Positions 17,641-26,469 of a DNA stretch of 53,978 nucleotides are shown here, piece by piece (within the stretch, counting starts at the first letter, position 1; each line of letters opens with the position of its first letter). The stretch lies in contig JAEWIJ010000007.1 of assembly GCA_023387235.1 (NCBI GenBank), forward strand, positions 1-53,978. Direction: 5' to 3'. Position numbers and translations under genes: made by a program. The notes below the pieces were generated by a model, which saw nothing but the letters and a program-made list of their open reading frames with translations, searched no databases and was not told the origin of the DNA. The DNA is from Pseudomonadota bacterium. GTDB lineage: Bacteria > Pseudomonadota > Alphaproteobacteria > Rhizobiales > Hyphomicrobiaceae.

Positions 17641-18861
17641 TCAGCGTCCGCCTGCAACAGTACGAGGAAGCACCACGGGCCGAACGCGATCGCCGTTGCG
17701 CAGGAACGTGCCGGCCTTCGCGACGACCAGCGTGCCTTCGCCGACGCCGCTGCGCAGCTCGATCGTATCCGCCTCGGTGAGGCCGAGCGTCACCGGCCGG
17801 GTTTGGACCGTATCGTTTTCGACGACCTGGACGCTCGGGCCCGACTTGCCGAAGAGCACGGCGGAACGCGGTACGGCGAGACCCATGCCGCGTGCGACGA
17901 CGACTTCGCCGCGGGCAAATGTGCCGATGCGCAGGTTCGGATCCTTGCCGAGCAGGATGCGCACGCGGCCGAGGCGGGTGGCTGGATCGACCGACGGGGA
18001 GATCAGCCGCACGCTGCCGTCGACCTCGCCATTGCCGGGAATGGCGATACGCGCCTTCTGATCGATGGCGAGACGGGCGAGATGCGCCTGCGGAACCTCG
18101 GCGTCGAGCTCGATCTCGCCGTTCTCGATCATGCGGAACATCGGCTCCTGGGAAACGAGCACGGGCGTCGCGCCGACGCGTGCGCGCCGCTGGCTGATGA
18201 TGCCGTCCGACGGGGCGGTGACGTCCGTCTTGGAGCGCCGCCAGAGCAATTCGCGTCGTTGCGCCTCGATGCTCGCGCGGTCGGCCTCGGATGCTTTCAA
18301 GCCGTCGCGGGAAGCGACGAGCTGCGCCTCGGCGAGCCTGAAGGCCGACTCGCGCTGATCGAAGATGGCCTCGGAAACATGGCCGCCTTCCTTGAGCGTG
18401 CGGGCGCGTTCGATCGCATTCTTCGCTTCCGTGAGACGCGCTTCCGCCTCGGTGATGGCGCTGCGGGCCTGTGCGGTGGCTGCCGCATTGCGGGCGAGGG
18501 CAGCTTCGTTCTGTGCGAGCTGCGCATCGAGCGTGGCAGTGACGAGACGGGCGAGGACCTGACCGCGCTTGACCTCGGCCCCCTCATCGACGAGCACGTC
18601 GAGCACCCGCAAGCCTTCGATCTCCGGGCCGATCAGGATCTCCTCGCGCGGGACCAGCGACCCGCTGAGGGCGAGCGTCTCGACGAAGGCATGGGGCGCG
18701 ACTCGGGCAACGCTCACGCTGGTCTGGATGTTCGGGGCCGTAACGGGCGCGGCCGCCTTCTTCTCCGCGGCGGCCTTCGGCAGGAAGCCGCTCGCGTAGG
18801 CGACGGCGCCGAGGCCGGCGATCAGCACGGGGAGTGCCCAGAGGACGAGCTTCTTGTTCAT
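17641..18861 (-). CDS. RND efflux membrane fusion (periplasmic adaptor) protein
   Basis: A 406-residue HlyD/AcrA-type adaptor linking the pump to an outer-membrane channel. It has a signal anchor (residues 5-24), a lipoyl half-motif (VLVDEGAEVKRGQVLARL), a long alpha hairpin rich in Ala, Arg and Glu (about 110-190), the second lipoyl half (TDVTAPSDGIISQRRARVG), then beta-barrel and membrane-proximal domains. Its start overlaps the tetR stop by four bases and its stop is three bases from the pump start, so the operon is tightly coupled. Confidence 0.92.
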   Translation of the reverse strand: MNKKLVLWALPVLIAGLGAVAYASGFLPKAAAEKKAAAPVTAPNIQTSVSVARVAPHAFVETLALSGSLVPREEILIGPEIEGLRVLDVLVDEGAEVKRGQVLARLVTATLDAQLAQNEAALARNAAATAQARSAITEAEARLTEAKNAIERARTLKEGGHVSEAIFDQRESAFRLAEAQLVASRDGLKASEADRASIEAQRRELLWRRSKTDVTAPSDGIISQRRARVGATPVLVSQEPMFRMIENGEIELDAEVPQAHLARLAIDQKARIAIPGNGEVDGSVRLISPSVDPATRLGRVRILLGKDPNLRIGTFARGEVVVARGMGLAVPRSAVLFGKSGPSVQVVENDTVQTRPVTLGLTEADTIELRSGVGEGTLVVAKAGTFLRNGDRVRPVVLPRTVAGGR

Positions 18862-19466
18862 GGCTTGGTCTCGGGGGATACGGGACGCAGGAGTGCGGCG
18901 ACGGCGTGCAGCAGTGGCGGCAGAACGACCTTGCTGCTGAAGTTCTCATCGACGGCACGGCGCCAGAGCATGCCGTCGGCAATCGTCAGAAAGGCATCGA
19001 CGACCGTGTCGATGTCGAAAACGGGTGCGATGCGGCCTTCCGCCTGGAGCTTCGTGAACAGCTCATGGAAGGAATTGCGGATGAAGACTTCGACGGACTT
19101 CTGGATCTCGCCGACTTTCGGATTGCGGGTTGCTTCGAGGCCGACCTCGATACAGAGAAGCCGGCGGTGTTGGGGATCCTCGAGGAACTGCCGCCCGAGT
19201 TCGGCCAGCGCCCCCATGAAGTCCTCGCCGAGCGGCATGTTGGCAAAGCGCGCCGTGAATTCGGCGCGTTCACGCTCGCAGATGCCGGCGATGAGGGCTT
19301 CCTTGCTGTTGAAATAGATGTAGAGCGCACCCGGGCTGACCTCCGCCTCGCGGCAGATGTCCTGCATAGTCGTGCGATGAAAGCCGGACCGCGCAAAGCA
19401 GCGCTCGGCGGCATCGAGAATGTGGTCGCTGCGCTCGCGCAGGGTCTCAGGACTGAGCTTGGCCAT
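18858..19466 (-). CDS. TetR/AcrR family transcriptional regulator
   Basis: A 202-residue repressor that most likely controls its own efflux operon. The N-terminal helix-turn-helix (about 30-55) reads TTMQDICREAEVSPGALYIY, FNSKEALI; the rest is the ligand-binding helical domain. ATG at 19466 is chosen because the family N-terminus begins there; the open frame upstream contains the candidate operator and promoter instead. A palindrome AACGA-N4-TCGTT lies 41-54 bases upstream. It is first in the operon and overlaps the next gene by four bases. Confidence 0.9.
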   Translation of the reverse strand: MAKLSPETLRERSDHILDAAERCFARSGFHRTTMQDICREAEVSPGALYIYFNSKEALIAGICERERAEFTARFANMPLGEDFMGALAELGRQFLEDPQHRRLLCIEVGLEATRNPKVGEIQKSVEVFIRNSFHELFTKLQAEGRIAPVFDIDTVVDAFLTIADGMLWRRAVDENFSSKVVLPPLLHAVAALLRPVSPETKP

Positions 19467-19506
19467 GTGGCGACAGCCTCGGCTGGGCGTATTGCGTCGC
19501 AGCAAA

Positions 19507-19520
19507 AACGAATGATCGTT
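19507..19520. promoter_or_regulatory. Candidate TetR operator of the efflux operon
   Basis: AACGA ATGA TCGTT is an inverted repeat with perfect 5-base arms, flanked by A/T runs on both sides. On the minus strand it lies 23 bases after TTGACT (19544-19549), a good -35 element, so it would cover the -10 or start region of the operon promoter. Such placement is typical of TetR self-repression; no -10 with a strong match was found. Confidence 0.5.
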
Positions 19521-19633
19521 CTTTTTCATGGCTGGAACATGGAAGTCAAGCGGCATCTTCGAGGCTGACGGGGATTGAGGGGGAAGAACGGACCGACAGG
19601 GCTGGGAGGGATCGACGGGGCCGAGAAGGAATG

Positions 19634-19676
19634 TGTCAGGGATGCTGCCGGTTCAGACTGTCAGGGATGTTCCCGG
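19634..19676 (+). repeat. Direct repeat between tetR and glmU
   Basis: TGTCAGGGATG-N3-CCGG occurs twice at a period of 25 bases (19634-19651 and 19659-19676), and TGTCAGG recurs at 19679. The gene-free stretch 19467-19826 holds these repeats and the tetR control region and nothing else I recognise. Repeats of this look occur near the ends of some insertion sequences, so this may be an element footprint; no transposase is present. Confidence 0.5.
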
Positions 19677-19826
19677 CCTGTCAGGCAGGCGTGGTCCGGA
19701 CGACTTTCAGGTGGGCAAGGCGAGTGGGCGGAATTGACGTGCCCGGCGGAGGTTGCCAGATGGAGGCGGCTCGGGTCTTGCAGCGTATTTGCTTGAGCGC
19801 ACTGGGACCTATTGAGGAAGCATCCT

Positions 19827-21194
19827 ATGGCCGCATCTCTGCTGACGATTGTGCTGGCAGCCGGACAGGGCACGCGGATGCGCTCCGCCGTGCCCAAGGT
19901 GCTGCACAAGATCGCCGGACGTTCGATGCTCGGCCACGTGCTGGAGCTGGTGAGAGGTCTTACACCGGAGCGATTGGCGTTGGTCGTCGGCCCGGGGATG
20001 GAGGACGTCGCCGCTGAGGGGCGGGTGGCAGCGCCGGCCGTCGAGACGTTCATCCAGGCCGAACGGCGCGGGACGGCGGATGCGGTGCTCGCCGCAGCGC
20101 CGGCACTCGAGGGGCACATGGGCGATGTGCTCGTGCTCTATGGGGACACGCCGCTGCTGACGGCGGCGACGCTTGGGCGGATGCGGGAAACGCTGGAGCA
20201 GGGCGCAGGCGTCGCCGTGCTGGGTTTCGAGGCGGCCGATCCAACGGGCTATGGCCGGCTGCTGACCGATGCGGGCGGAGCGCTCGTTGCTATTCGAGAG
20301 CAGGCGGACGCAAGCGAGGAAGAGCGGCAGCTGCGCCTGTGCAATGCCGGCGTGATGGCCTTCCGGGTGCGGGATCTCGCAGGCCTGCTGCGGCGGATCG
20401 GCAGCGCCAATGTGAGCGGCGAGCTCTATCTGACGGATGCCATCGAGTTGGCGCGAGGCGATGGCTATGACGCGCGCGTCGTCGTGTGTGCCGAGGAAGA
20501 GGTGCTGGGGGTCAACGATCGCTCGCAACTGGCGGCGGCCGAGGCGATCTGGCAGCGCCGGCGGCGGCAGGAGGTCATGCGCGGCGGCGCTACCCTCGTC
20601 GCGCCGGAGACCGTTTGGCTGAGCCATGACACCGTGATCGGCCGCGATGTGGTGATCGAGCCGAACGTGGTGATCGGGCCAGGCGTAGTGATCGAGGATC
20701 GCGTGACGATCCGCGCCAATTGCCACATCGTCGGGTTTCAAGGGAAGGATCGCGGCGGGCTGCGCATCCGCGAGGGTGCGATCGTGGGGCCGTTCGCGCG
20801 ACTGCGACCCGGCGCCGACATCGGTCGCGACGTTCACATCGGCAACTTCGTCGAAGTGAAGAACGTGGTGATGGAGGCCGGTGCCAAGGCCAACCATCTC
20901 GCGTATGTCGGCGACGGCCGCGTCGGCGAGGGCGCGAACATTGGCGCGGGCACGATCTTCTGCAACTACGATGGCTTCGAAAAGCACCAGACGGAAATCG
21001 GTGCCGGTGCTTTCATCGGCTCGAATTCGGCGCTGGTGGCGCCGGTGAAGATCGGTGATGGCGCTTACGTCGGTTCTGGCAGCGTCATCACCAAGGATGT
21101 GCCGGCCGATGCGCTGGCCGTGGCGCGCGCGCCGCAGGAGACGCGCGAGGGCTGGGCTGCGAAGTATCGCGCGCGACGCCAGCGGCGCAGATGA
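19827..21194 (+). CDS. glmU: Bifunctional GlcNAc-1-P uridyltransferase / GlcN-1-P acetyltransferase
   Basis: Makes UDP-N-acetylglucosamine for peptidoglycan and lipopolysaccharide: the C-terminal domain acetylates glucosamine-1-phosphate and the N-terminal domain adds UMP. The N-terminal half carries the nucleotide motif LAAGQGTRMRSAVPKVLHKIAG-like segment (about residues 7-27) and YGDTPLL. The C-terminal half is a left-handed beta helix of hexapeptide repeats with FVEVKN, ANHLAYVGD and GAGTIFCNYDG. Length (455) is normal. ATG at 19827 sits six bases after GAGGAAG. No glmS is beside it. It ends 12 bases from the end of the GTA cluster. Confidence 0.95.
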   Translation: MAASLLTIVLAAGQGTRMRSAVPKVLHKIAGRSMLGHVLELVRGLTPERLALVVGPGMEDVAAEGRVAAPAVETFIQAERRGTADAVLAAAPALEGHMGDVLVLYGDTPLLTAATLGRMRETLEQGAGVAVLGFEAADPTGYGRLLTDAGGALVAIREQADASEEERQLRLCNAGVMAFRVRDLAGLLRRIGSANVSGELYLTDAIELARGDGYDARVVVCAEEEVLGVNDRSQLAAAEAIWQRRRRQEVMRGGATLVAPETVWLSHDTVIGRDVVIEPNVVIGPGVVIEDRVTIRANCHIVGFQGKDRGGLRIREGAIVGPFARLRPGADIGRDVHIGNFVEVKNVVMEAGAKANHLAYVGDGRVGEGANIGAGTIFCNYDGFEKHQTEIGAGAFIGSNSALVAPVKIGDGAYVGSGSVITKDVPADALAVARAPQETREGWAAKYRARRQRRR

Positions 21195-21202
21195 TCGTGC
21201 GG

Positions 21203-21214
21203 CGCGTTAACGCG
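21203..21214. repeat. Palindrome at the glmU / lysis gene junction
   Basis: CGCGTTAACGCG is a perfect 12-base palindrome that contains the stop codon of the lysis gene, nine bases after the glmU stop. It may act as a short two-way transcription barrier, but there is no T-run. Confidence 0.3.
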
Positions 21215-21491
21215 ACCGCGTTTGCAGCAGTGCGGTAGCGCGAGCGCGGCCGAAGAGCGCCATGAGCGTGCCGATAAGGCCGCCGACCGCCTGGATGACA
21301 AGCACGACGTTCTGGCCGATCTCCTCGGCGAGCTCGGGCGTGATGCTGATGCCGAGCGCGACGCCGACGAGCGGCAGCACGGTCGTCATGGCGGTGAGCA
21401 ACGTTCCCCAGATCGTCATCGATTGCCACCAGCCTTTGCTGTCGATCGCGGCATCGGGCTTGGTGGTCGGGGCGTCGGTCGGGCCGGTCAT
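21207..21491 (-). CDS. Possible separate holin-like protein from an internal in-frame start
   Basis: Codon 337 of the endolysin gene is an ATG preceded by GAGGAG at nine bases (21501-21506), a strong ribosome binding site that simultaneously encodes Glu-Glu. Translation from here gives 94 residues: a polar N-terminus rich in Thr/Pro/Asp, SKGWWQSMTIWG leading into a first membrane helix, ELAEEIGQ, a second helix and a basic tail GRARATALLQTRSR. This is the layout of small phage holin-like proteins normally encoded as separate genes beside endolysins. Whether it is made separately is inferred. Confidence 0.45.
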   Translation of the reverse strand: MTGPTDAPTTKPDAAIDSKGWWQSMTIWGTLLTAMTTVLPLVGVALGISITPELAEEIGQNVVLVIQAVGGLIGTLMALFGRARATALLQTRSR

Positions 21492-22499
21492 GTAGGGGTT
21501 CTCCTCGGTTGGAGCGGGGTTGCTGGTGGGTGGGACGAGACGGATGGCAGCGGCGAGCGTGGCGTCGACGCGACGAAGCCAGCCGCGGCCAAATCGCCAG
21601 AAGTGCGGAAGTGCGCGATATCGTTGGCGGCGGATGGCGGCGTAGCGCGCGAGCGCCTGGCGGGGCTCGGCGATGCCGGCGGCGCGAAGCGTGATCGGGC
21701 CGATTACGCCGTCGATCTCGACGCCGAGTGCTTCCTGGAGAAAGCGCGCGGCAGTGCCGACGCCGTGATTGACGCCGGCGTCGAAGTGCATCAGTGCGAG
21801 TGAGGGTCTGAGCGCCGGGCAACGTGCGGGCTGCCAGTAGCGCGTCTCGTAGATGCTGCGGACGAGCGCGTCGGGGATGGCGCGGAGGTCTGATTTGAGC
21901 TCGGCGAGATTGGCGGACGTGATCTCGATAGCGCGCTCGCGGGCATAGACGGCGAGCGTGATGCCCTTGTTCGTCGGGCCGCCGGGATCGTGCGGATCGT
22001 TCGTCCAGCCGCCTTCCATGGCGAGCACGTGATCGAGCGCGAGATCGAACTTGTTATTGCCGGGTTGGGTGGTTGGCTGTGCCTCGGGAATGCGGAAGCC
22101 GAGCACGAGATCGCGGTCGAAGGTAGCGACTGTAACGGCGTTTGATTGATTGCCGCCAAGGACGATGATCGCAGCGTCGGTCGTGCCGATCAGAAAGCCG
22201 ACGTGACCGAGGGCGGGATCGCTGCCGCGGCGGAGCACGACGATTGCGCCGGCTTGGGGATTGTCGGCGGCAACGCCCCACTCGAGATAGGAGCGGGCGC
22301 GGAGAGAGCGTGTGCTGGATATGCCGGCGCGTTCGAGGCAGGCGCCGACGAAGGCCGCGCACCAAGCTGTCTCGTCACTCTGATCGGGATGGCCGAGCTC
22401 GTCGAACATGGCGACGATGCGCGGATTGTCGGCGCTTCCGGGAAGCTCGGACTGGCCGAGCTCGCGCCAGGCCTCGGCCATCCAGGATGGCTGCTGCAT
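21207..22499 (-). CDS. Modular endolysin: TIGR02594 peptidase + GH108 muramidase + holin-like segment
   Basis: A 430-residue lysis protein with three parts. Residues 1-140 match the TIGR02594 / CHAP-like cysteine peptidase family, with Cys47 in TAWCAAFVG and His99 in GHVGFLIG. Residues 150-320 are a GH108 (ZliS-type) muramidase, with the catalytic Glu162 in MEGGWTNDPHDPGGPTNKG and a peptidoglycan-binding-like segment FLQEALGVEIDGVIGP. Residues 337-430 form two hydrophobic helices (about 359-380 and 392-413) like phage holin or anchor proteins. It would cut cell wall to release GTA particles. ATG at 22499 gives the family start. It is the last gene of the cluster, 22 bases after the baseplate gene. 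Confidence 0.82.
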   Translation of the reverse strand: MQQPSWMAEAWRELGQSELPGSADNPRIVAMFDELGHPDQSDETAWCAAFVGACLERAGISSTRSLRARSYLEWGVAADNPQAGAIVVLRRGSDPALGHVGFLIGTTDAAIIVLGGNQSNAVTVATFDRDLVLGFRIPEAQPTTQPGNNKFDLALDHVLAMEGGWTNDPHDPGGPTNKGITLAVYARERAIEITSANLAELKSDLRAIPDALVRSIYETRYWQPARCPALRPSLALMHFDAGVNHGVGTAARFLQEALGVEIDGVIGPITLRAAGIAEPRQALARYAAIRRQRYRALPHFWRFGRGWLRRVDATLAAAIRLVPPTSNPAPTEENPYMTGPTDAPTTKPDAAIDSKGWWQSMTIWGTLLTAMTTVLPLVGVALGISITPELAEEIGQNVVLVIQAVGGLIGTLMALFGRARATALLQTRSR

Positions 22500-22521
22500 G
22501 TGATTTTTCCTTGCGGCGGGG

Positions 22522-25500
22522 CTAGAGGATGGCGGTGGCGGCGCTGCCGCGGCCATGGCTCTCGCTGAGCAGGCAGATGCGGATCGTGATCGCGTCCGGC
22601 GGCGCACCGAAATCGGTGGTCTGGTCGGCGAGGGCGTAGAGCGCGGACGGCGTGGAGGCTGTGAGGGTGCGCACGACGACGTCGCCGTCGAGTACATCGA
22701 TCTCGTAGCGTTCGCTCGTCTCGCCGAGCGGCACCTCGGCGCCGTCCCAACTGTCGCCGCCGATGCGCGTGCGCCGGATCCAACTGAGGTGAAGACCGTC
22801 TTCGTCGTGACGGCCGCGGACGTGGACGGGCGCGAAAGGGCGGTGCCCGGTTCCGGCGAAGGCGTGGATGACCGTGTCGTACGATGGCGCGCCGATATCG
22901 CGGTTCGATGGACCGAAGCGCCAGTTGAGCGGCAGGCCGATCTCAGCCGGCGCGAGATCGAGTCGCGTGAGCGCGGAATCGAGCAGCACGAAGCGCGCGC
23001 CGGCGGGCAGCGGCATGGCGCTCAAAGCCTCCGTGCCTTGCTGGCCACGGATGAGTGTGGCGAGTGCATAGGTCGATGGTGCGACAAGCGTGGCCTCGCG
23101 GAACTGGATGACCTCCCAGCGGCCGGGCGCGTGCTCGATGGCGGCGGCGTTGGCGCCGGAGAAGAGCGAAAGATCGCTCGTCGACGAGAGGGTGCCGAAA
23201 TCGAGCTGGACGCGAAGAGCTGCGGACTTGCAGAGGCGGCTCGGCGGTCCGGGCGGCAAGTCGTTGAGCGTCGCGCCCATGGTGGCGGGTTCGGATGCAA
23301 GAGCGCGCAATGCGAAGCCCGAGGTATCCGGTGAGCTGTAAAGCGCGACAGCGCCGGGCCAGGGCTGCATCAGGGCGGCGAAATAGCCGGCGTCGGGTGG
23401 TTCGTTGCCGAGCAAGAGCGGCAGATCGAGGAAGACCGCAGACGGCTGGCCGGAGACGGTGACCAATGGCGGGTCCGCAGCGCGCGGGGTCGCCGCAATC
23501 GGAACATAGACCTCGGGCTCGATGCGGATGGCCTCGATCTCGCGGGCGCCGTGATCGCCGATCTCCGTGATGCGGAAAAGGCGGTCATCGCCCGGTCCTT
23601 CGAGCATGACGACATCGCCGGGTTCGAGCGCGATGCAACTCGGCGGCAGCGCGAACTGGGCGCGCTCGCGGGCAGCCCACGTTTCGAAGAGCCAGCTCTC
23701 GGCAATCTGCTCGGCCTGATCGGCCTCCATGACGATGGCCAGCTCAGCGAGCGAGACGCGGCCGCTCGCACCGACGACGCGGCGCGCCTCGGCGACGGCA
23801 CGGCGATAGTCGCGCTCCGACGACGCGTAGGCGATCCGCGCGGAGGCGGGGAGGTCCGTCTCCTGGGCGCGCGCGAGCGCGATGAGCTCCGCGCCGGGCC
23901 TGAGCTCGGCGGTCGTGTCGGGGCTTAGCGTGAGCGCGGGCGGGTCGATGCCGCGATGGCGGAAGGCAATGCGGCCGCCGCTCTCGATCGAGTCGAAGAA
24001 ATAGGCGAGCTCGAGCGGTTGCAGGGCATCGCGCGCCGACATGATCTGGTCGATCATGTAGCCGGGGACGACGCCGACGAGCGCGTCGGTGTCAATGCGA
24101 TCGAAGCCGTGTGCGTGCAGAATGTCGGCGACGACGGCATCGAGCGGCTGACTGGCGATGCGTCCGTTGAGCCAATGACCATGCCGCCAGTTCTCGCCGT
24201 CGCCCCAGGCGAGCCGGTTGTTGGGGAAGGCGGGATAGGGCCGCGCGTCCCAGGTATAGACGTAGATGTTGTCGAGGTCGACCATCGGTGCGCCGTAGAG
24301 CGCGGATGTCGGATTCGCATCCTCGATATAGCCGTGGTGCGCGGGATCGAGGCCTTCGATCAAGGCGCGCAGATAGAGGCGCTGGATGAGGTCGTCACGC
24401 GTGCCGGTCGAATAGTAGGGGCGCGCGCTCTCATTGCTCTTCGGATCGACGAATACGTTCGGCTGGTTCGCGCCTTTGTCGATGGCGGGGCAACCGATCT
24501 CGGTGAACCAGAAAGGCTTGGATTGCGGGATCCAGGCGGTCGGCGTGCTGCTCTCGATACCGCCCGGGCGGTCGAAGTGCGCGCTGTCCCACCACGAGTG
24601 GATGTCCTTGAAGCGGAAGATCCAGGGCTTGTCGGCGTGTCCATCGGTGATGGGCGTGCGGACCTGGAGATCGCGATCGGTATCGCTGGCGTAGTACCAG
24701 TCATAGCCCTCGCCGCCGCGGACGTTGGACTTGAGGTAGCGCAGATCGTGCAGCAGGCGCCGGCCTGTGTGCCAGTCGGCGTGGTCGCGGCCGTCGCGCC
24801 AGTCGGCGAGCGGCCAGTAGGCGTCAATGCCGATGGCATCGATGTCGGATGATGTCCAGAGCGGATCGAGATGGAAGAAGACGTCGCCGCTGCCGTCACT
24901 AGGATGATGGCCGAAGTATTCGGACCAGTCGGCGCCGTAGGTGATCTTCGTGTCGGAGCCGAGGATCGCGCGGACATCGGCGGCGAGCGCGACGAGTGCT
25001 GTGACGAACGGATAGCTGGCAGCGCCGTCGCGCGATTGCGTGAGGCCGCGCAGCTCCGAGCAGAGGATGAACCCGTCGACGCCGCCGGCTGCCGCGCAAA
25101 GGTGCGCATAGTGCAGGATCATGCGGCGGAAGGACCACTCGGCGGGGCCGGCGTAGTTGATCTGCTGGCCGCTGACCGAGAAGTCTTCTGGTTCCGCCGT
25201 GCCGACGAATGAGGCGATCTGGCTTGCGGCCGCGCCGGTCTTGTCGGGGGAGCCGTCGACGAGTGGCGCGGGATGAACCGTGATGCGGCCGCGCCAGGGA
25301 TAGGCGGGTTGCGCGCTTTCAGGATCGTAGGGATCTGGGCGCGCATTGTCCGCCGGAACATCCATGAGGATGAATGGATTGAGCGTGACTTTGTGTCCGC
25401 GGGCCTTGAGATCCTGGATGGCGGCGATGACGGTCTGATCGGAAGGCGTGCCGCCGTAAGCGGGACGGCCGTCATGGTGGCTGATGAGCGGTGCGTTGCT

Positions 25501-26469
25501 GCGCGTGAGGCCGGCGACGCGCCACGAAAGCGGGCTCGTGCTCTTGTCGTCGTTGTCGACGGCGGGGCGGATCTCGCAGTGCTCTGCGCGCAGGTCCGTG
25601 CCGAACCAGCTCACGACGAGCGAGACGGCGCCGACGTTCGGAAGTGTGGCCGCGAGCTGGTCGAGCGATACGTTCCAGTCGGAGTTGCCTTGGACGGTAT
25701 GGGCGTTTTCCGTCGCTGTCTGGCCGGGGCCGACGCGGCGCGTGACGGGCGTCGTCGCGTAGACGAATTCGCCGGAGCCGGGGATCATGACGACGGCGCG
25801 GACGCTCTGCTCGAAGGGATCGACGGCGCGAAAGACTTCGAAAGAGAGCTGCGGGAGGCGATTGCCGTAGGGTTCGAGCGGGAGGCGCTCGAAGACGATG
25901 TAGGCAGTGCCGCGATAGGCAGGTGCATTGGCGGCGCCGAGGTGCGCGACGATGAGATCGTCGGGCGCCTGGACCTCGGTGCCGGTGTGCAGTCGCCATG
26001 TGATCTGGGTGAGGTCGAGCTCCTTGTTGTCCGCCCAGACGCGGCCGATGGATGTGATCGTGCCTTCGCAGAGGGCGACGGCGAAGTTGGCGTAGTAGCG
26101 ATAGCTGCGCGTGCTGGAGCTGCCGCCGGTGCCGCCTTTGCCGCCGCCGCTGTTGTTCTTGACGACTTCCTCTTCGAGCGCGGAAGCCCAGATGACTTGT
26201 GTGCCGAGACGCGCGCGGCCGATGACGCGGGGAACGGCGGCGCCTTCGGTGGAAGCGGTGACGCGGAGATCGTCGAGGCGGGGGCCGCCGCGCGCGCGGG
26301 ACTGGCCCGAGCCGCCGAGAAGGGCCTGGTCGACGTAGCTACCGGCGAGGGCGCCGACTTGGCCGCCGATCATGGCGCCGGTGAAGGTTGCGCCGAGCAC
26401 GGTGATGCCGGCCGGCAGCAAGGCCGAGCCGACGGCTGCGCCGGCAACTGCGAGAGCGAGCGTGGCCAT
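22522..26469 (-). CDS. GTA baseplate megatron protein (g15-like)
   Basis: A 1315-residue baseplate/tail-tip protein, the largest in the cluster, equivalent to RcGTA g15. It has an N-terminal hydrophobic glycine-rich stretch (about 1-55), a tail-tip domain with RVIGRARLGTQVIWAS, a TIM-barrel-like glycoside hydrolase domain around residues 400-740 (DGFILCSELRGLT, GADWSEYF, DAIGIDAYWPL, PFWFTEIGCP), and a phage tail domain after it. The acids in SELRG and TEIGC occupy glycosidase-like places. It likely docks on and pierces the recipient envelope. ATG at 26469 overlaps the stop of the upstream peptidase gene in TGATG; the longer frame is not used. Confidence 0.9.
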   Translation of the reverse strand: MATLALAVAGAAVGSALLPAGITVLGATFTGAMIGGQVGALAGSYVDQALLGGSGQSRARGGPRLDDLRVTASTEGAAVPRVIGRARLGTQVIWASALEEEVVKNNSGGGKGGTGGSSSTRSYRYYANFAVALCEGTITSIGRVWADNKELDLTQITWRLHTGTEVQAPDDLIVAHLGAANAPAYRGTAYIVFERLPLEPYGNRLPQLSFEVFRAVDPFEQSVRAVVMIPGSGEFVYATTPVTRRVGPGQTATENAHTVQGNSDWNVSLDQLAATLPNVGAVSLVVSWFGTDLRAEHCEIRPAVDNDDKSTSPLSWRVAGLTRSNAPLISHHDGRPAYGGTPSDQTVIAAIQDLKARGHKVTLNPFILMDVPADNARPDPYDPESAQPAYPWRGRITVHPAPLVDGSPDKTGAAASQIASFVGTAEPEDFSVSGQQINYAGPAEWSFRRMILHYAHLCAAAGGVDGFILCSELRGLTQSRDGAASYPFVTALVALAADVRAILGSDTKITYGADWSEYFGHHPSDGSGDVFFHLDPLWTSSDIDAIGIDAYWPLADWRDGRDHADWHTGRRLLHDLRYLKSNVRGGEGYDWYYASDTDRDLQVRTPITDGHADKPWIFRFKDIHSWWDSAHFDRPGGIESSTPTAWIPQSKPFWFTEIGCPAIDKGANQPNVFVDPKSNESARPYYSTGTRDDLIQRLYLRALIEGLDPAHHGYIEDANPTSALYGAPMVDLDNIYVYTWDARPYPAFPNNRLAWGDGENWRHGHWLNGRIASQPLDAVVADILHAHGFDRIDTDALVGVVPGYMIDQIMSARDALQPLELAYFFDSIESGGRIAFRHRGIDPPALTLSPDTTAELRPGAELIALARAQETDLPASARIAYASSERDYRRAVAEARRVVGASGRVSLAELAIVMEADQAEQIAESWLFETWAARERAQFALPPSCIALEPGDVVMLEGPGDDRLFRITEIGDHGAREIEAIRIEPEVYVPIAATPRAADPPLVTVSGQPSAVFLDLPLLLGNEPPDAGYFAALMQPWPGAVALYSSPDTSGFALRALASEPATMGATLNDLPPGPPSRLCKSAALRVQLDFGTLSSTSDLSLFSGANAAAIEHAPGRWEVIQFREATLVAPSTYALATLIRGQQGTEALSAMPLPAGARFVLLDSALTRLDLAPAEIGLPLNWRFGPSNRDIGAPSYDTVIHAFAGTGHRPFAPVHVRGRHDEDGLHLSWIRRTRIGGDSWDGAEVPLGETSERYEIDVLDGDVVVRTLTASTPSALYALADQTTDFGAPPDAITIRICLLSESHGRGSAATAIL

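Noticed and set aside
17134..19317. Long plus-strand open frame across the efflux operon (727 codons)
   Set aside because: It runs antisense to the membrane fusion, tetR and pump genes, which are clear on the other strand.
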